Below are positions 1 to 10,902 of a stretch of DNA of 64,000 bases, piece by piece. Each line of letters starts with the position of its first letter. Within the stretch, counting starts at the first letter, position 1. The position numbers were made by a program, and so were the translations under genes. The DNA is taken from contig NW_008806275.1 in assembly GCF_000400465.1 (NCBI RefSeq), positions 186,001 to 250,000 on the forward strand. The letters run 5' to 3'. The notes beneath the pieces are model-generated. The model saw only the letters and a list, made by a program, of their open reading frames with translations, did not search any database and had not been told where the DNA came from. The stretch is from Wallemia ichthyophaga EXF-994. Lineage: Eukaryota > Basidiomycota > Wallemiomycetes > Wallemiales > Wallemiaceae.

Positions 1-26
1 CAATTTCACTCTCACACCCACTGCAG

Positions 27-1031
27 CTGGGTGACAGTAGTAACGACGGCGAGCTATGTGAGTGCACCACCACGCCACCACGCCACCACGCCCCCTCACC
101 TCACACACACCAGGCCATCGGCGCCAAAGTCCTCTCAGCGAGTCTGTCGCACTGCAAATCGCAATATCCTCTCCTCGTGCTCGCAACCGAAGCGCTCCCG
201 GCCGACGCGCGTACGCAGCTGCTCGAATTCGGTCTAGAGGTGCGCACAGTCGAGCCACTCCTCCTCGACAGCGTGGCTGCAGGTGCAAATCGCGCTGCTT
301 TTGCGGAGGCGGGCAACAAATTACGCGCATTCGCACTCACCGAGTTTGAGACATTGGGGCTGCTGGATGCGGACACGCTCGTGACGCAGAATATAGACCA
401 TTTACTGGCGCATGATACACACGGTGGCGTTGGTGTGGATGTGGATCAACTCGCAATCGCTTTCGCTTGCACTTGCAATAACCGCCGTAAACCATTCTAT
501 CCGCGTGAGTGGACGGTGGAGAATTGCGGTCATACACGGTTCTCGCAGACAGACACATACTCACATACACCCCCTTTCACTCACCTCTCCCGCCTCACTG
601 CCACAAATGATGTCGCTCTCAACTCGGGCGTCATGGTCTTCCGGCCGAGTGACAAGGTGTGTGGGGATATCGAGCAGTTCGTGCGCACAAACAGGGAAAC
701 TGTGCAGAGCTACGTGTTTCCCGATCAGCAGATCCTGCAGGATGTCTTCCAAGACAGAGTGCGTATCTTGCCGTGGTTCTACAACGCTCTCAAGGTGCTC
801 AGAGTATGCCACAAGCCGCTGTGGGATAATGGCGCATCTAACACACGCGTGAACGTCGTCCATTACATTCACGAAAAACCTTGGAGTAGGCGGTGCGAAT
901 CGATAGCCTTTCCAAACAACCTCCCCGCTTGGGATGCAGATGCCGAGTTCCAAGTGGACCCCTCACACGCGTGGTGGTGGTGGGCTCATGATAACCTCCT
1001 CAGTCGCGAACATCAGTGGGTGGGTGAGTGA
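27..1031 (+). CDS. GT8-family glycosyltransferase (glycogenin/galactinol-synthase-like), 5' truncated
   Basis: The window begins inside this gene. Position 26 ends a splice acceptor, a short exon runs 27-57 (ending TASY), an intron follows at 58-113, and the main exon runs from 114 to the stop at 1029-1031. The protein carries the GT8 hallmarks: a hydrophobic strand (YPLLVLATEA), the metal-binding DxD in LLDADTLV, and NSGVMVF followed later by the PDQQILQDVF segment. GT8 enzymes move a sugar from a nucleotide-sugar to an acceptor using Mn2+. The stretch around 545-600 is in frame but looks loosely conserved, so a further small intron there is possible. The acceptor substrate cannot be told from sequence. 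The first exon(s) and start codon lie outside the window. Confidence 0.8.
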   Translation: MGDSSNDGELCECTTTPPRHHAPSPHTHQAIGAKVLSASLSHCKSQYPLLVLATEALPADARTQLLEFGLEVRTVEPLLLDSVAAGANRAAFAEAGNKLRAFALTEFETLGLLDADTLVTQNIDHLLAHDTHGGVGVDVDQLAIAFACTCNNRRKPFYPREWTVENCGHTRFSQTDTYSHTPPFTHLSRLTATNDVALNSGVMVFRPSDKVCGDIEQFVRTNRETVQSYVFPDQQILQDVFQDRVRILPWFYNALKVLRVCHKPLWDNGASNTRVNVVHYIHEKPWSRRCESIAFPNNLPAWDADAEFQVDPSHAWWWWAHDNLLSREHQWVGE

Positions 1032-1118
1032 GTTGTATACAAGTAATAGATTTGAATGGATTGATATGAAAGGCTGATTAAGTAGAATATATTACATTTT
1101 ACCCGATTCTCTTTATTT

Positions 1119-2294
1119 CTATCTGTCATACCTATCTTGCACTTGATCACCATGATTAGCTGTACTGTTGTAAGTCTGAGACAATATTCGACTCTCATCC
1201 TCATGCAGCAACGGCTGCTGCTCGTCGCTGTACCCCGCATGGCTCGCGAGAAGGTATTGTGCTGGCGACAGGCCTATGCCTACTTTTGTGAGGGACGAAT
1301 TAGATCTTGCACGGATTGGTTTAATGCATGTGGTGTGTGCGGGGTGTGATAAATCGCGTGAGTGCACCTGAACCTGTGCAGATTCTATAGAACACCTCCG
1401 TACACACCCACGCTCAAGCTCCTGCTGCTCGCTTTCTGGCGCTCTACAAAGGAAAAAGACGCCACAGAACGACACAACCAGTCCGAGAAGCAGTGTCGGG
1501 TACGGAAAGGAGTCGAGGTCGTTAAAGAGGACTGAGCTGGAGAATATGACGGATATTGTAAAGTAGATGTACTGCGTGGGTATGACTATCTTGGAGTGAA
1601 ATCGATTGAGGGCCTTGTTCAAGAAATGCACCTGTGCAGCTGCTGTGAGGAGAAGCACTATCAACGCGACGTATGTTATCTGATGCGTGAATGCCCCAGC
1701 CACATCCTTAACGAGCAGTCCGCTGAGTGCCTTTGTGGAAATAACTGTAAGACTCCCGAAGAGGGCGCATATTAGAATGTCCACGGTAACAGATCGCCGA
1801 GCAAAAGTGCTATTTGACAAAGCCATAAGAAGGAAAATGGCAGTGAACAGACAGAAAAGGTATGTTTGGAACCAAGGCCTGTTTATAGCTGTGATTAGGG
1901 TGTTGTAGTCGACGTTGTCCTCTCTGGCTGTGTTTGAAGAGACAAGGATGAAAGCCCCAGTAATGCAGAGCATAGAGCCAGCTATCTCTTGCAATCCAAA
2001 CGATTCTTGGAGGAGGATTGGCGAGAAGATTCCGTTCGCAACCAATGCACAGCTGCCGAGAGGGGCGACTAGAGGTGCTGGGGAGAGGCCATATGCGATA
2101 AAGTTGCAGCACTCTCCTAAACTGGACATTGCCAAACCGACCCAGAAAGTACCGTTTCGTAGGTATTGCAAGGTGTCGTCATTTTCCTCTAAATTTGAAA
2201 TTTGCAGGTGGCTGAGTTTCTGGATATTTAGACCCAGCGCTATAACGACGTTGCCTGCGATGGCCGCTACAACTCCTGCCACATTTCCCTTCAT
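1119..2294 (-). CDS. NIPA-type magnesium transporter (DUF803 family)
   Basis: A multi-pass membrane protein with about nine hydrophobic segments. It opens MKGNVAGVVAAIAGNVVIAL and continues with the family pattern LGLNIQKLSH, YGLSPAPLVAPLGS, NGIFSPILLQE and ITGAFILVSS. NIPA proteins are drug/metabolite-superfamily members linked to Mg2+ transport at the plasma membrane or endosomes. The last roughly 110 residues are hydrophilic, serine-rich and probably cytosolic. I chose the ATG at 2294 because the family usually starts just before the first helix. The frame stays open upstream to an ATG at 2393, which would add 33 residues resembling a signal sequence and cannot be excluded. The gene is convergent with the GT8 gene. 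Confidence 0.85.
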   Translation of the reverse strand: MKGNVAGVVAAIAGNVVIALGLNIQKLSHLQISNLEENDDTLQYLRNGTFWVGLAMSSLGECCNFIAYGLSPAPLVAPLGSCALVANGIFSPILLQESFGLQEIAGSMLCITGAFILVSSNTAREDNVDYNTLITAINRPWFQTYLFCLFTAIFLLMALSNSTFARRSVTVDILICALFGSLTVISTKALSGLLVKDVAGAFTHQITYVALIVLLLTAAAQVHFLNKALNRFHSKIVIPTQYIYFTISVIFSSSVLFNDLDSFPYPTLLLGLVVSFCGVFFLCRAPESEQQELERGCVRRCSIESAQVQVHSRDLSHPAHTTCIKPIRARSNSSLTKVGIGLSPAQYLLASHAGYSDEQQPLLHEDESRILSQTYNSTANHGDQVQDRYDR

Positions 2295-2615
2295 ATCAGC
2301 GAAAGAGAAGGCATGTGAGTGGCGAGTGATTGGTGGGAGGGGTGCAGAAAATACAACGGCTACAGCGCACAGAGCATAGAGCACGCAAGTCACAGCACAC
2401 TAGAAATGGCACACGATACTCATTACTCACCAAAATCACACGGACACCCGTACGAATACACCCGATAGCCGTTGCTCATGCTGATCACTCAACTACGCAG
2501 CGGAGTCCCGTGAATACGTTCGATCGGTGCGGCTGAATGATTTGGCGTGTTATCTGTATTCAATATTAAACTGTGTAACTCTTTCTATCGATTTGACCAT
2601 CACAAAGCAAGCCAA

Positions 2616-4153
2616 ATGGATCCATACAACAAGCCAAAGGGACCTTCACCACACTACTCCCTCTACCAGCGTGAGCTCTTTAAGAATGGCCCACAGGGAA
2701 AGCTGCCGAGTGTCAGCACGCATCCGTCAAAGTGCGTTTGGGTTGTACTGTGCGCAAGTAAATCCCAAGTATCTGACATTGTATAGGTTACAACACGACG
2801 CCCGCAACAATCTCACAAACAACGGCTATTGGTATGCAAGTTCAAGTAAGTGAACCACTATCGACGAATGACGACATGGATTAGCGCTTATCTAACACTA
2901 ATTTTCCAGACGCTGGGATGGGATGGACGCATGTGAGTGCAAAATCTGGCAATCTTCTGAACCCGCTAACACTCCCCACTCAGCACGCCAACAGAGAAGC
3001 TTTCTTCAAGTATCGCATCATTCCTCGCACGCTTCAAGACACCAACACACGTGACCTCACAACCACAGTATTCGGTCACAAAGTACCAGCCCCAATCCTA
3101 TTTGCACCCATCGGTATAAATAAGATCTATCACCCCAAGGGTGAGCTAGCTGCCGCGACGGTAGCTGGCGAATTGGGGCTCCCCTACTGCCTCTCTACAG
3201 CTTCCAGCTACTCTATTGAAGATGTTGCAGCTGCGCACGACAAGTCGGCCGCAGTGAAGAATGAGTCCAACTCGGTCAACGAGTACAGCGGGAGCAAAAG
3301 AGAAACTGAATCCAACGCACCCCGTTTCTTCCAGCTTTACGCCAGCCAGGACCCTCAAGTTACTCAAAGCCTATTGCGTCGCGCGTGGCAGAATGGCTTT
3401 GATGCGTGCATGATTACCACCGACACCCCTCAACTCGGTTATAGACCGACAGATACAGATATCGGCAACTACGCCTTCTACGCAGGTAACTTGGGCAACG
3501 AAATGGGTGAATCGGATCCAGTGTTCATGAGAAAGTACGGCGATGAACTTAAGCACGACCCAGGTCGCTGGATCGACCATAGCGTTTGGCATGGAAAGCC
3601 GTTGACATGGCCAGCTGTAGAAGAGATCAGAAATTTCTGGCACGAATTAACAAATGGCAGACCTTTCTTAGTAAAAGGTGTCCAATCTGTCGCAGATGCC
3701 GAAAAGGTGAAAAAGTCTCACAAAAAATTGTTTTCCTTTTAACATCCAACTCAGGCTCTATCGATTGGCTGCGACGGGATAGTCGTGACAAATCACGCAG
3801 GACGCCAAGTTGATGGTGCTGTGGGGAGTCTCGAGGTGCTCCCAGAAATCGCAGCAGCCGTCGGGCACAAGTGCACAATACTTTTCGACTCTGGGATCAG
3901 AACGGGTAGCGATATCATGAAAGCGATGGCGTTAGGCGCACACGCTGTCATGGTAGGTAGAATGTGGGTCTGGGGTTTGTCTACGGGAGAGCCTGGCTGC
4001 CGTCATGTGATCAAGTCGCTCCTCGCAGACTTGGACATAAGCATGACTGTCGGTGGCTTCCAATCACTCAGCGACCTCAACCCGGACATTCTCAAACACG
4101 ATCCTCACTCGACAATGCCCCCAGGGGCTGCTGAGCCATCTATTTTGTATTAA
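2616..4153 (+). CDS. FMN-dependent alpha-hydroxyacid dehydrogenase (lactate oxidase/monooxygenase-like)
   Basis: Five exons. Introns lie after the codons for HPSK (about 2731-2785), after WYASS, after GMGWTH, and at 3707-3754. The spliced protein has the family's FMN-binding and catalytic segments: APILFAPIGINKIYHPKGEL, GLPYCLSTASSYSIEDV, RFFQLYAS, ACMITTDTPQLGYR, PFLVKGVQSVADAEKA, the active-site stretch GIVVTNHAGRQVD, and the phosphate-binding LFDSGIRTGSDIMKAMALGA. These enzymes oxidise L-2-hydroxyacids such as lactate. The N-terminus has no cytochrome b5 domain and no clear mitochondrial presequence, so it is not a classical cytochrome b2. It resembles cytosolic lactate 2-monooxygenase-like proteins. 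The exact substrate is inferred only. Confidence 0.88.
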
Positions 4154-4229
4154 GTGGGTGTTTTGCAGTTTCTGCTTTAGCTCAAATTCTGCGCAACTTT
4201 TCATGCTTGCTGTTTGCCCTGTCACCTCC

Positions 4230-5455
4230 ATGACTGAACACAATTTACTATTCTACGCTTATGCCGCACTCGGCGCGCAGGCAGTAGGCAGTGTGTACGC
4301 TGGTAGCTGGGGAGCGTTGAAAGTGGGTGTCCGTCCACGCAAATACACCCGCTTACAAGGTCACAGACACCGAAAGCGACAAAGAAGCTGATTAGAGAGA
4401 GCAAGGGTGAATTAGAAGACGATGAAGACGAAAAGGATGAAGATGTCTCCGAGAAGCTCAACGCTGGGGATGCAAAGATGTTCCCAATCATCGGCAGCGC
4501 TGTGCTTGGATCACTCTTCCTTATTGTCAAATACGTTAGCAAGGAGTATCTAAATATTCTCCTCGGTGGTTACTTTGCCCTCTTTGGCGGTTTTGCTGGT
4601 GCTAAATACCTCGACAGCGGTTTCTACCACGTCATCGGATCTAAGCTCTACAATACTCTCTTTCCCAAATGGAGACTCCTTCTTGTTAAAGGCAAGAGCG
4701 AAGAAGCTCGCTTCCCTTTCACTGCCTCCTCAATAGCCTTCCTTCTCCTTTCACTTGCAGCTTCGTTTTCATACCTCCTGTTCGACAGACCATGGTATCT
4801 CAACAACTTCCTCGGCCTTTCCTTCGCTTGGACCGGCATCAAACTGATTGAGCTCGATAGCTTGAAAACAGGCGCTATCCTCCTCTCCGGTCTCTTCTTC
4901 TACGACGTGTTCTGGGTCTTCTTCACTCCAGTCATGGTTTCAGTAGCTAAAGGCATAGAAGCTCCTATCAAGCTCGTCTGGCCTAAGGATGCTGGTATAG
5001 CTTTCGTTGCTGACTTGGCCAAGAAAGTAGGACATGAGTGTGCATGTCTCAACAAACTAGTCTCAGATGAAAACCCCGGTTTGACATTGCTCGGTTTGGG
5101 TGATATAGTCTTACCCGGTATCTTTATCGCTTTGTGTCTCAGATTGGATCTGCATTTGGCAACTGTAAGACACTCAGAGCAGAAAAAATCAGGTCTACCT
5201 CCAACATCAAACGACAAATTCGCAAAACCTTACTTCACGACCTGTTTGATAGCTTACTTTTTGGGTTTGGTGGCCACTGTCGTCGTCATGCACAACTTCA
5301 AAGCTGCTCAACCTGCTCTGCTATACCTCAGTCCAGCATGTATTGGCTCAGTCGCGCTTTTGTCTGCTGCACGTGGAGAGTTTAAACAGGCTTGGAGTTG
5401 GACAGCCGAAGATGACCAAGAAAAAGACAAAGCGGATGACAAGAAAAGTGAATAA
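4230..5455 (+). CDS. Signal peptide peptidase (presenilin-type intramembrane aspartyl protease)
   Basis: Two exons; intron 4323-4366. After a short acidic loop (KGELEDDEDEKDED) the protein has at least eight membrane segments. All three family motifs are visible: YD in FFYDVFWVFF, GLGD in LLGLGDIVLPG, and the PAL motif in AAQPALLYLSP. The two aspartates form the active site that cleaves leftover signal peptides and other type II segments in the ER membrane. An in-frame ATG at 4203 would add nine residues; 4230 is preferred because the family starts just ahead of the first helix. The C-terminus is charged (KDKADDKKSE) but is not a classical KKxx signal. Confidence 0.93.
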
Positions 5456-5499
5456 TGTTAATATAAATAAATTATTGTATACACTCTCTACTAAACTAT

Positions 5500-8400
5500 C
5501 TACGACTCGTCCATTTCTTGCTCCTGTGCCTGCTCCTGCTCTTGTGTCTCGGCTGCTTCCTTTGGATAGTCCTCAGAATGTATTCTCAACACTTCATTGT
5601 ACCAGTTTTCGAGGTTATAATCTCTAATTAAAGTTTCGAGTCGTGAATTTTCTTCTTGAAGATCGTGCAATATAGACGCAACCTCCTCCTGCGACATAGC
5701 TGGGAAACGAGCCAGCAAGTCTTTATCTGTGAGCTTGTTGAGTGATTTTTTAGGAGTGAGGAATAGTGCTTCAGGGTGATCATTTTCAGATGCAAGTTGG
5801 ATGGTAGCATACAGAGCAGATTGGCGGAGATTCTCACCGAGTTGGTTATCGTTCATACCCATCGTACTACTCAGCGTGACCCAGTCATCGCGTAGGTAGA
5901 CTCTTCTCCAAATTGATTTGAGTGAAGCGTGTGCGCGTTTATCAGGTACATCCTTCGCTCTCACACATACATCAATCGCCGAAGCATAATCCCCGACCTG
6001 CTCATAGAAGTTGTCCTTGAGTGTGAGCAGGTCGACCAAATCTTCAGCATCCAGCGCCTTCCCTGTGAGTAATCCCCTGATAAGATTGTGGAGATGACTA
6101 ATCAACCCCGATAAATCCAACCTAGACGCTACAAGTTCAGTGATTTTGGCCACCTTGTCGTCTAGTTCCATCCGTTCGCTGCTTTCTCCAGCTTGAAGGA
6201 GCTGTGTTTGGAACGAATCAAGTAGTTTACCGTGCATACTGATCAAGTCGAGTTTATCATCGGTAGCTTAAGTATATTATGTCAATTGGATAAAATCAAT
6301 CAAACCAGTCCTCACCTTCAACCTCTTGCTGTGTTTTTGTGCTTTCGAAAGTATCGATATCAACGTTGGCGATATGAGACAATTTACCCAGACTGAGTAA
6401 GAGGTGCTTCGGTGCCAATTCGGATTCCCTTGACGACTCGTCTATCAGCGTCTGGCTAGCATCTATGTAACGCCCTGACGACAAGTCATGCATCCACGCA
6501 AAGCGTCCGTTATTACTCTGTTTGAAGAACTTGTAAAGCAAATCGCCATAAGGAAGTTCATGTTGAAATAGTGTCCACAATTTACCTGATGCGATCATTG
6601 GGTCAAATGTAGCCAACTGCGAGTCTAAACCACCTACCATTTTCTACGTACCACTTATACAATTCAAACCCGAATTCTTCCTGATATGTATCGAGGTAAT
6701 ACTTGATACGATCAATACTGCCTACACTTGCAGTGCACAACTCTGTGAGAATCCTAAACGCACCATGTCTTTCAGCGAGATCGAAAGCAAAGTCAGCCTT
6801 ATCTATAGTTACGAGGGGGTGTATGAGGTTAGGGCGGAGAGTGCGATTAAATTTATCCGATAAGACTGCTAATTCTTTCTCCGTTTTAGACCAAGCCTTG
6901 AGATAGTCGATGCGATCCTCGTACGACTCTATTGTAAGTTCAGCAATAGAGCAGAGCTGTTGACGCAACTCTTCCTGTTCACTCTGTCTACCAATTAGTT
7001 TCTGTGTCGCTTTCGTTGATGGGGCATTCTCGTAATCGGTAGGGTTATCATCGATGCTAGATCCCAACTCACGCGTTCTGTCGCGTAGCAGCTTCCTTGT
7101 GCGCTCATAAGTCATCTCCAAGACGTGTAGCATCTTAGTCTTGGCCATCCACGACTCAAAACCTCGTGCAGATGCATCTAAGCCGTATATCTCACTCTGC
7201 TGTTGACGGAATTTGAACGAAGGTGAGAGTGTGGCGAGAATGTAACGGTTTGATTCCAGTATCAGTTGCGATTTCTTCTCTATACCTGGATTTGATTCCA
7301 TGTAGTCGCTAACTAGCCCGCTCATTTTTTCGATGAGCACACCGATATCTTTGACCTGTTAATGGTGAGCAATGAATGATTAAACGCAGTCAGTATAATC
7401 GCCTACCTTCTTTTTTAAAAACATGCGCACGATATCCTCTTTCAGATCGGCACCGTTCATGTACGCTTCCACTGACGTCGATAAAAGACTTTCTGTACCG
7501 GAATCCTCAGTATTCTCATGTAGCCACAACTCATTCGCAGCAACCAGCTTCTCAGCATCATCGCAGAGTTGTCTACGGGTACTTGGGGCCAACCTACCAA
7601 GCAAGCCATTTTCACTAATGTATTGAATAAGTTTGTGGCACCTGATTGAGCGATCGTAGATCTGGGCTCTTAAATCGAGGATAACGGGCATGTTGGCAGA
7701 TCTGCTGGATAAAATATCCCTACTGACAGACTTGGTAGCCTCTTGCAAATCACCTTCAATGTATGCATTAGGAATGGCAAATGAGATTGGGTTGTGTTCT
7801 CTATCGCCGTAGAAAATTGCTTGTTCGAGTCTGCTCTTTAACGTTGCTGTTAGTCTGGCAGCAGGATCGACCTGATTTTTCGAGTCTGACTCCAGCCTAT
7901 CTAGATCCATCTTAATAGAGATTATACCGCCATTCACAGCGAGTGAGAAAATGGAAGCGGTATTGGATTCAATTGATGCGTGGCCATAACCGATAAATTT
8001 GTTGTTGAGGGGGTATTGGAGTGGTAACAACATTGAGTATTTTAGATTGTCGTTTAGAGTTGATATGAGAATGGCATCTGAGAAGACAACAAAGAAGGCA
8101 GGACCGCCTTGATGAACGATTAGCTTTGGAGTGGAGTAGGGACGTGGATCAATAATGGCTTGGTAATTGAGATTTATCATGTTATCGACACTCCATGGCT
8201 GGGTTGGATCCTGGGTGTGTATGAGCAAACAAAGAGCGTATGATTGAACCTTGTCCTTGTCACCATCATCATTGTTATTAGTTGGTGCAACGTAAGAGAC
8301 AAGGACAGCTAATTTGCTGTCATTTGTAACGGCAGCATCTAGTATAGATACAGATAATTTGCAAGTGTGCACATCGAGACCAGTACCCGGTATCAAATGA

Positions 8401-9194
8401 TCAGCTATAGAATCGCGAATGTTGTACTGGCCGATGAATTTAGAAGCATTTGATGAAGACGCAGCAGCAGAGGCATAGCCAATTGACCAAACTTGCACGG
8501 AACGCTCACCAAGAGCAAAGAGGTCTCTCGAACCGAATTGATCGGGTTTTGAGAGTGCAAGTGCAGAGAATTGTTGAGATGTTGAGTAAGCGGCGGAGGA
8601 GAAGAGTCTTGCAAAGACACCTCGTGTCGGAGGGAAGGGTCTAACGATGGGATATAGTCTACCTTGTGAAGGGGCGAGAATGATATGTTTGAGGTTTGTA
8701 AAGGAGGTGGTGAGGATGTAATGTGAAGGATCAGACTCAAATAGGCCAGTAACAGACTCAGACTGAGCGAGATCGTTGAGTTGGCCCTCTATAAACCTAT
8801 CAACGCCAGAGAGGGCCATACCGACGTGTTCCCAGAATCGGTAAATACCGTTAGGGGAGATTAGAAGGAGACCAGGCTCGCGGGAGGTTGCTGGACAAGT
8901 GAGAATAGCAGCAGGTAGAGAGGAATTGGACGAATAAGACGAGTGGATGGGAGATGGACAAGGGAAGACGTAAGCTGTGGGGCTGAATAGAGCGCGCTTT
9001 GCGTAGTTCCAAACGAAGCATTCGCGTTGAGTGAGTAGGTATGCGAAGCCTGAAGCGTGGTCGAGGAAAGAGGAGACAGCGTCCGTGTATAAGTCTAAGG
9101 ATTGAAGGGCATGGGATACTTGAGCGGGGAGTGGGGCGTATACTGATAGATTCACGTGATCATCTCTAGCGAGCGTGTGTGTTTGAGAGCTCAT
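5500..9194 (-). CDS. NUP133: Nucleoporin Nup133-like
   Basis: Four exons joined by introns at 7406-7356, 6637-6586 and 6315-6267. The second intron is easy to misread: the two reading frames overlap, and only the 52-nt GTAGGT...ATCAG intron restores the conserved sequence KWYVENGKLWTLFQHELPY. The N-terminal half is a beta-propeller of the Nup133/Nup155 type (SLDLYTDAVSSFLDHASGFAY, RECFVWNY, GLLLISPNGIYRFWEHVG). The C-terminal half is alpha-helical and ends in QEQEQAQEQEMDES. Nup133 is part of the Y-shaped outer-ring scaffold of the nuclear pore. The total of about 1,150 residues matches the family. Confidence 0.9.
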
Positions 9195-9222
9195 CGATGT
9201 TTGAGATGAAGGAACAAATAAA

Positions 9223-9719
9223 TTACAAGAAGATTTTCAGGGATTGTTTAATGGATAATTTGAGTGCAGGGTAGAGTAGACTGAGTTGTGCAGACCACCA
9301 GTACTTGGACCAGTTATAATAGCGTTCATGATTGGCAAATGACTGTGGAAGCTTTTGAGTAAAAGAAAAAACACGGCAAATCTACTCACCCAATCCCTCC
9401 AAAATTGCTGTAAGAGTACCTGCCTCCTTTCACCCTCTGCATCGCCTACAAACTCCTTCAACGCGTGCTCACAGCGAATATTGTTATCTGACCAGAATTT
9501 ATCATTGAAATTATCTAACTTGCGTCTTGATAGGTCAAATGACAATTCCTCTGATGAGAAATGATCAATTTGATTAGTTGGTTCGTATGGGTGATGTTGC
9601 TGATTCGGTGTTGTTGCATCCTCTGAAGCGTATCTGATTGGCCTTAAATGGCTGTACTGTGAAGGCGGACCAATAAGCGTCGCCGGTATTTGCCTGAATG
9701 CTATCAATCCATTTCTCAT
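9223..9719 (-). CDS. COA8: Mitochondrial cytochrome c oxidase assembly factor 8 (APOPT family)
   Basis: Two exons. The first contains LRPIRYASED and DNFNDKFWSDNNIRCEHALKEF, which follow the COA8 pattern of a short LRP motif, then FW..NN, then a helical segment. Splicing at the GTGAGT after GGDW-type codons (about 9391) removes about 38 nt. It replaces an unrelated tail with SFANHERYYNWSKYWW, which again fits the family (H..Y...W). The stop is then at 9223-9225. The N-terminus (MRNGLIAFRQIPATLIG) is basic and hydrophobic, fitting a mitochondrial presequence. COA8 helps cytochrome c oxidase assembly under oxidative stress. The gene starts 28 bp from the divergent gene at 9748. Confidence 0.8.
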
Positions 9720-9747
9720 GGCTGTTACTTGACAACTCTCATAACAT

Positions 9748-10417
9748 ATGGCCAGTGTGACTCCAGCGAGTCAATCACCGCTAAATGTGAACAATTTCAT
9801 TAAGCAGTTGAAGTGGTTGGTTGAGCTTTGGTCGTAATACTCCCCTCACTCCCACTTATAGGGTCATCACCGGGAGTGTTATCGCATATTTCACCAAATT
9901 ACCATGGAATTTGAGTAATTTGTTAAGTAGCGGTGGATGGGAGCAGTGAGTGGTGTTTATTCAGTTGTAATTTTCCTCATTTCCCTTTCAAATCCCTTTA
10001 GAACGATTTCAAAGGTCTCAATTGGATTGCTCAGTATAACAACCGCACTATTCCTATATCTGCTGATATGGCTGCCTTATATTAGAAACACTCTACCTGA
10101 TTATCAAAAATGGCAATCTGAGAAGAATACCAGATTTGTTATCCCTGTGAGTGTCAATTTCAGTCAATTTGAGTCAATTTTCAACAACTAAAACACTCAC
10201 ACAGATTCTAACAATATCAATCCTCTCTGGATGGTCCACTCTGTTTATTGCATTCGCTTCCACCAATTCCATTCTATACTCATTCTTTACTTGTGAGTAG
10301 GGTTTATTAGAATATCACACCTCTAAATTTCTCCTAGCCTGCTCTTTGTACTTGCTTGTATTCGGCTCTATCGGTTTAATCCCAACAAAAAGGAGACATG
10401 CTAACAAAGACATGTAA
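9748..10417 (+). CDS. Small multi-pass membrane protein of unknown function
   Basis: Five short exons can be joined in one frame: MASVTPASQSPLNVNNFIK, an intron ending about 9862, KWVITGSVIAYFTKLPWNL, an intron starting about 9948, then KVSIGLLSITTALFLYLL, an intron starting about 10147, then TISILSGWSTLFIAFAS, and a last intron starting about 10294 before CSLYLLVFGSIGLIPTKRR. The product is about 150 residues with three or four hydrophobic segments and a basic tail (PTKRRHANKDM) suited to the cytosolic side. I do not recognise the family; it could be an ER or mitochondrial membrane protein. All introns have GT-AG ends and 45-60 nt lengths, which supports the model even without a family match. 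Confidence 0.6.
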
Positions 10418-10586
10418 TTTTTAATAGCGTATATAATAGCGTAAATGAAAGCGCATTAATAACTTATATGATAACATTGCTGTTTTGACTATTATCTGCT
10501 TTTCAACTTAATTCACAGCCATAACAAAATTTTAGTCCCCTAAGTACCCCTTTCTAGCCCTCTAGTGATGGGGGTTGGAAAATACG

Positions 10587-10896
10587 ATGAGCAAATTGAT
10601 TACAACGAGTACACAAGCAACCTTGCCAATACAGCTATCGATATTAGAAGATGCACCCAAGTTCGATCCCAACGACAAAGCCATCGTGGGTTGTAGTTAA
10701 ATAGCCATACATACACTCACACACTCACACACTCACACAGCCAGCAACAAAATTCCTCGTTAAGCCAATTGGGATGATAATTGTTTGTGCACTTCTCGCT
10801 ACAGCTGTCTGTCTAGTCGGGTACGCGACGTATGAGCGACGCAAGTACAGGATGCAATACAAGAGGCGAGTGAGGCGGATGAGATTGTTGAGGTGA
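10587..10896 (+). CDS. Small single-pass membrane protein of unknown function
   Basis: Two exons, 10587-10685 and 10741-10896, joined at an intron that begins GTGGGT and ends in a CACACAG tract. The protein of about 84 residues has a hydrophilic N-terminus (LEDAPKFDPNDKAI), one strong membrane helix (GMIIVCALLATAVCLVGYA) and a very basic tail (YKRRVRRMRLLR). This topology is common among small mitochondrial inner-membrane and ER proteins, but I recognise no family. An overlapping frame from the ATG at 10569 gives a different N-terminus that does not splice cleanly into the membrane exon. The stop lies 6 bp from the end of FRG1 on the other strand. Confidence 0.55.
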
Positions 10897-10902
10897 GCAA
10901 GG

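Noticed and set aside
2295-2393. 33-residue N-terminal extension of the NIPA transporter
   Set aside because: It resembles a signal peptide but the family starts at the first helix; kept only as an alternative start.
6580-6660. Apparent frameshift in NUP133
   Set aside because: Two frames overlap here and a 13-nt jump would join them, but a normal 52-nt GTAGGT...CAG intron (6637-6586) joins the frames and restores the conserved KLWTLFQ segment.
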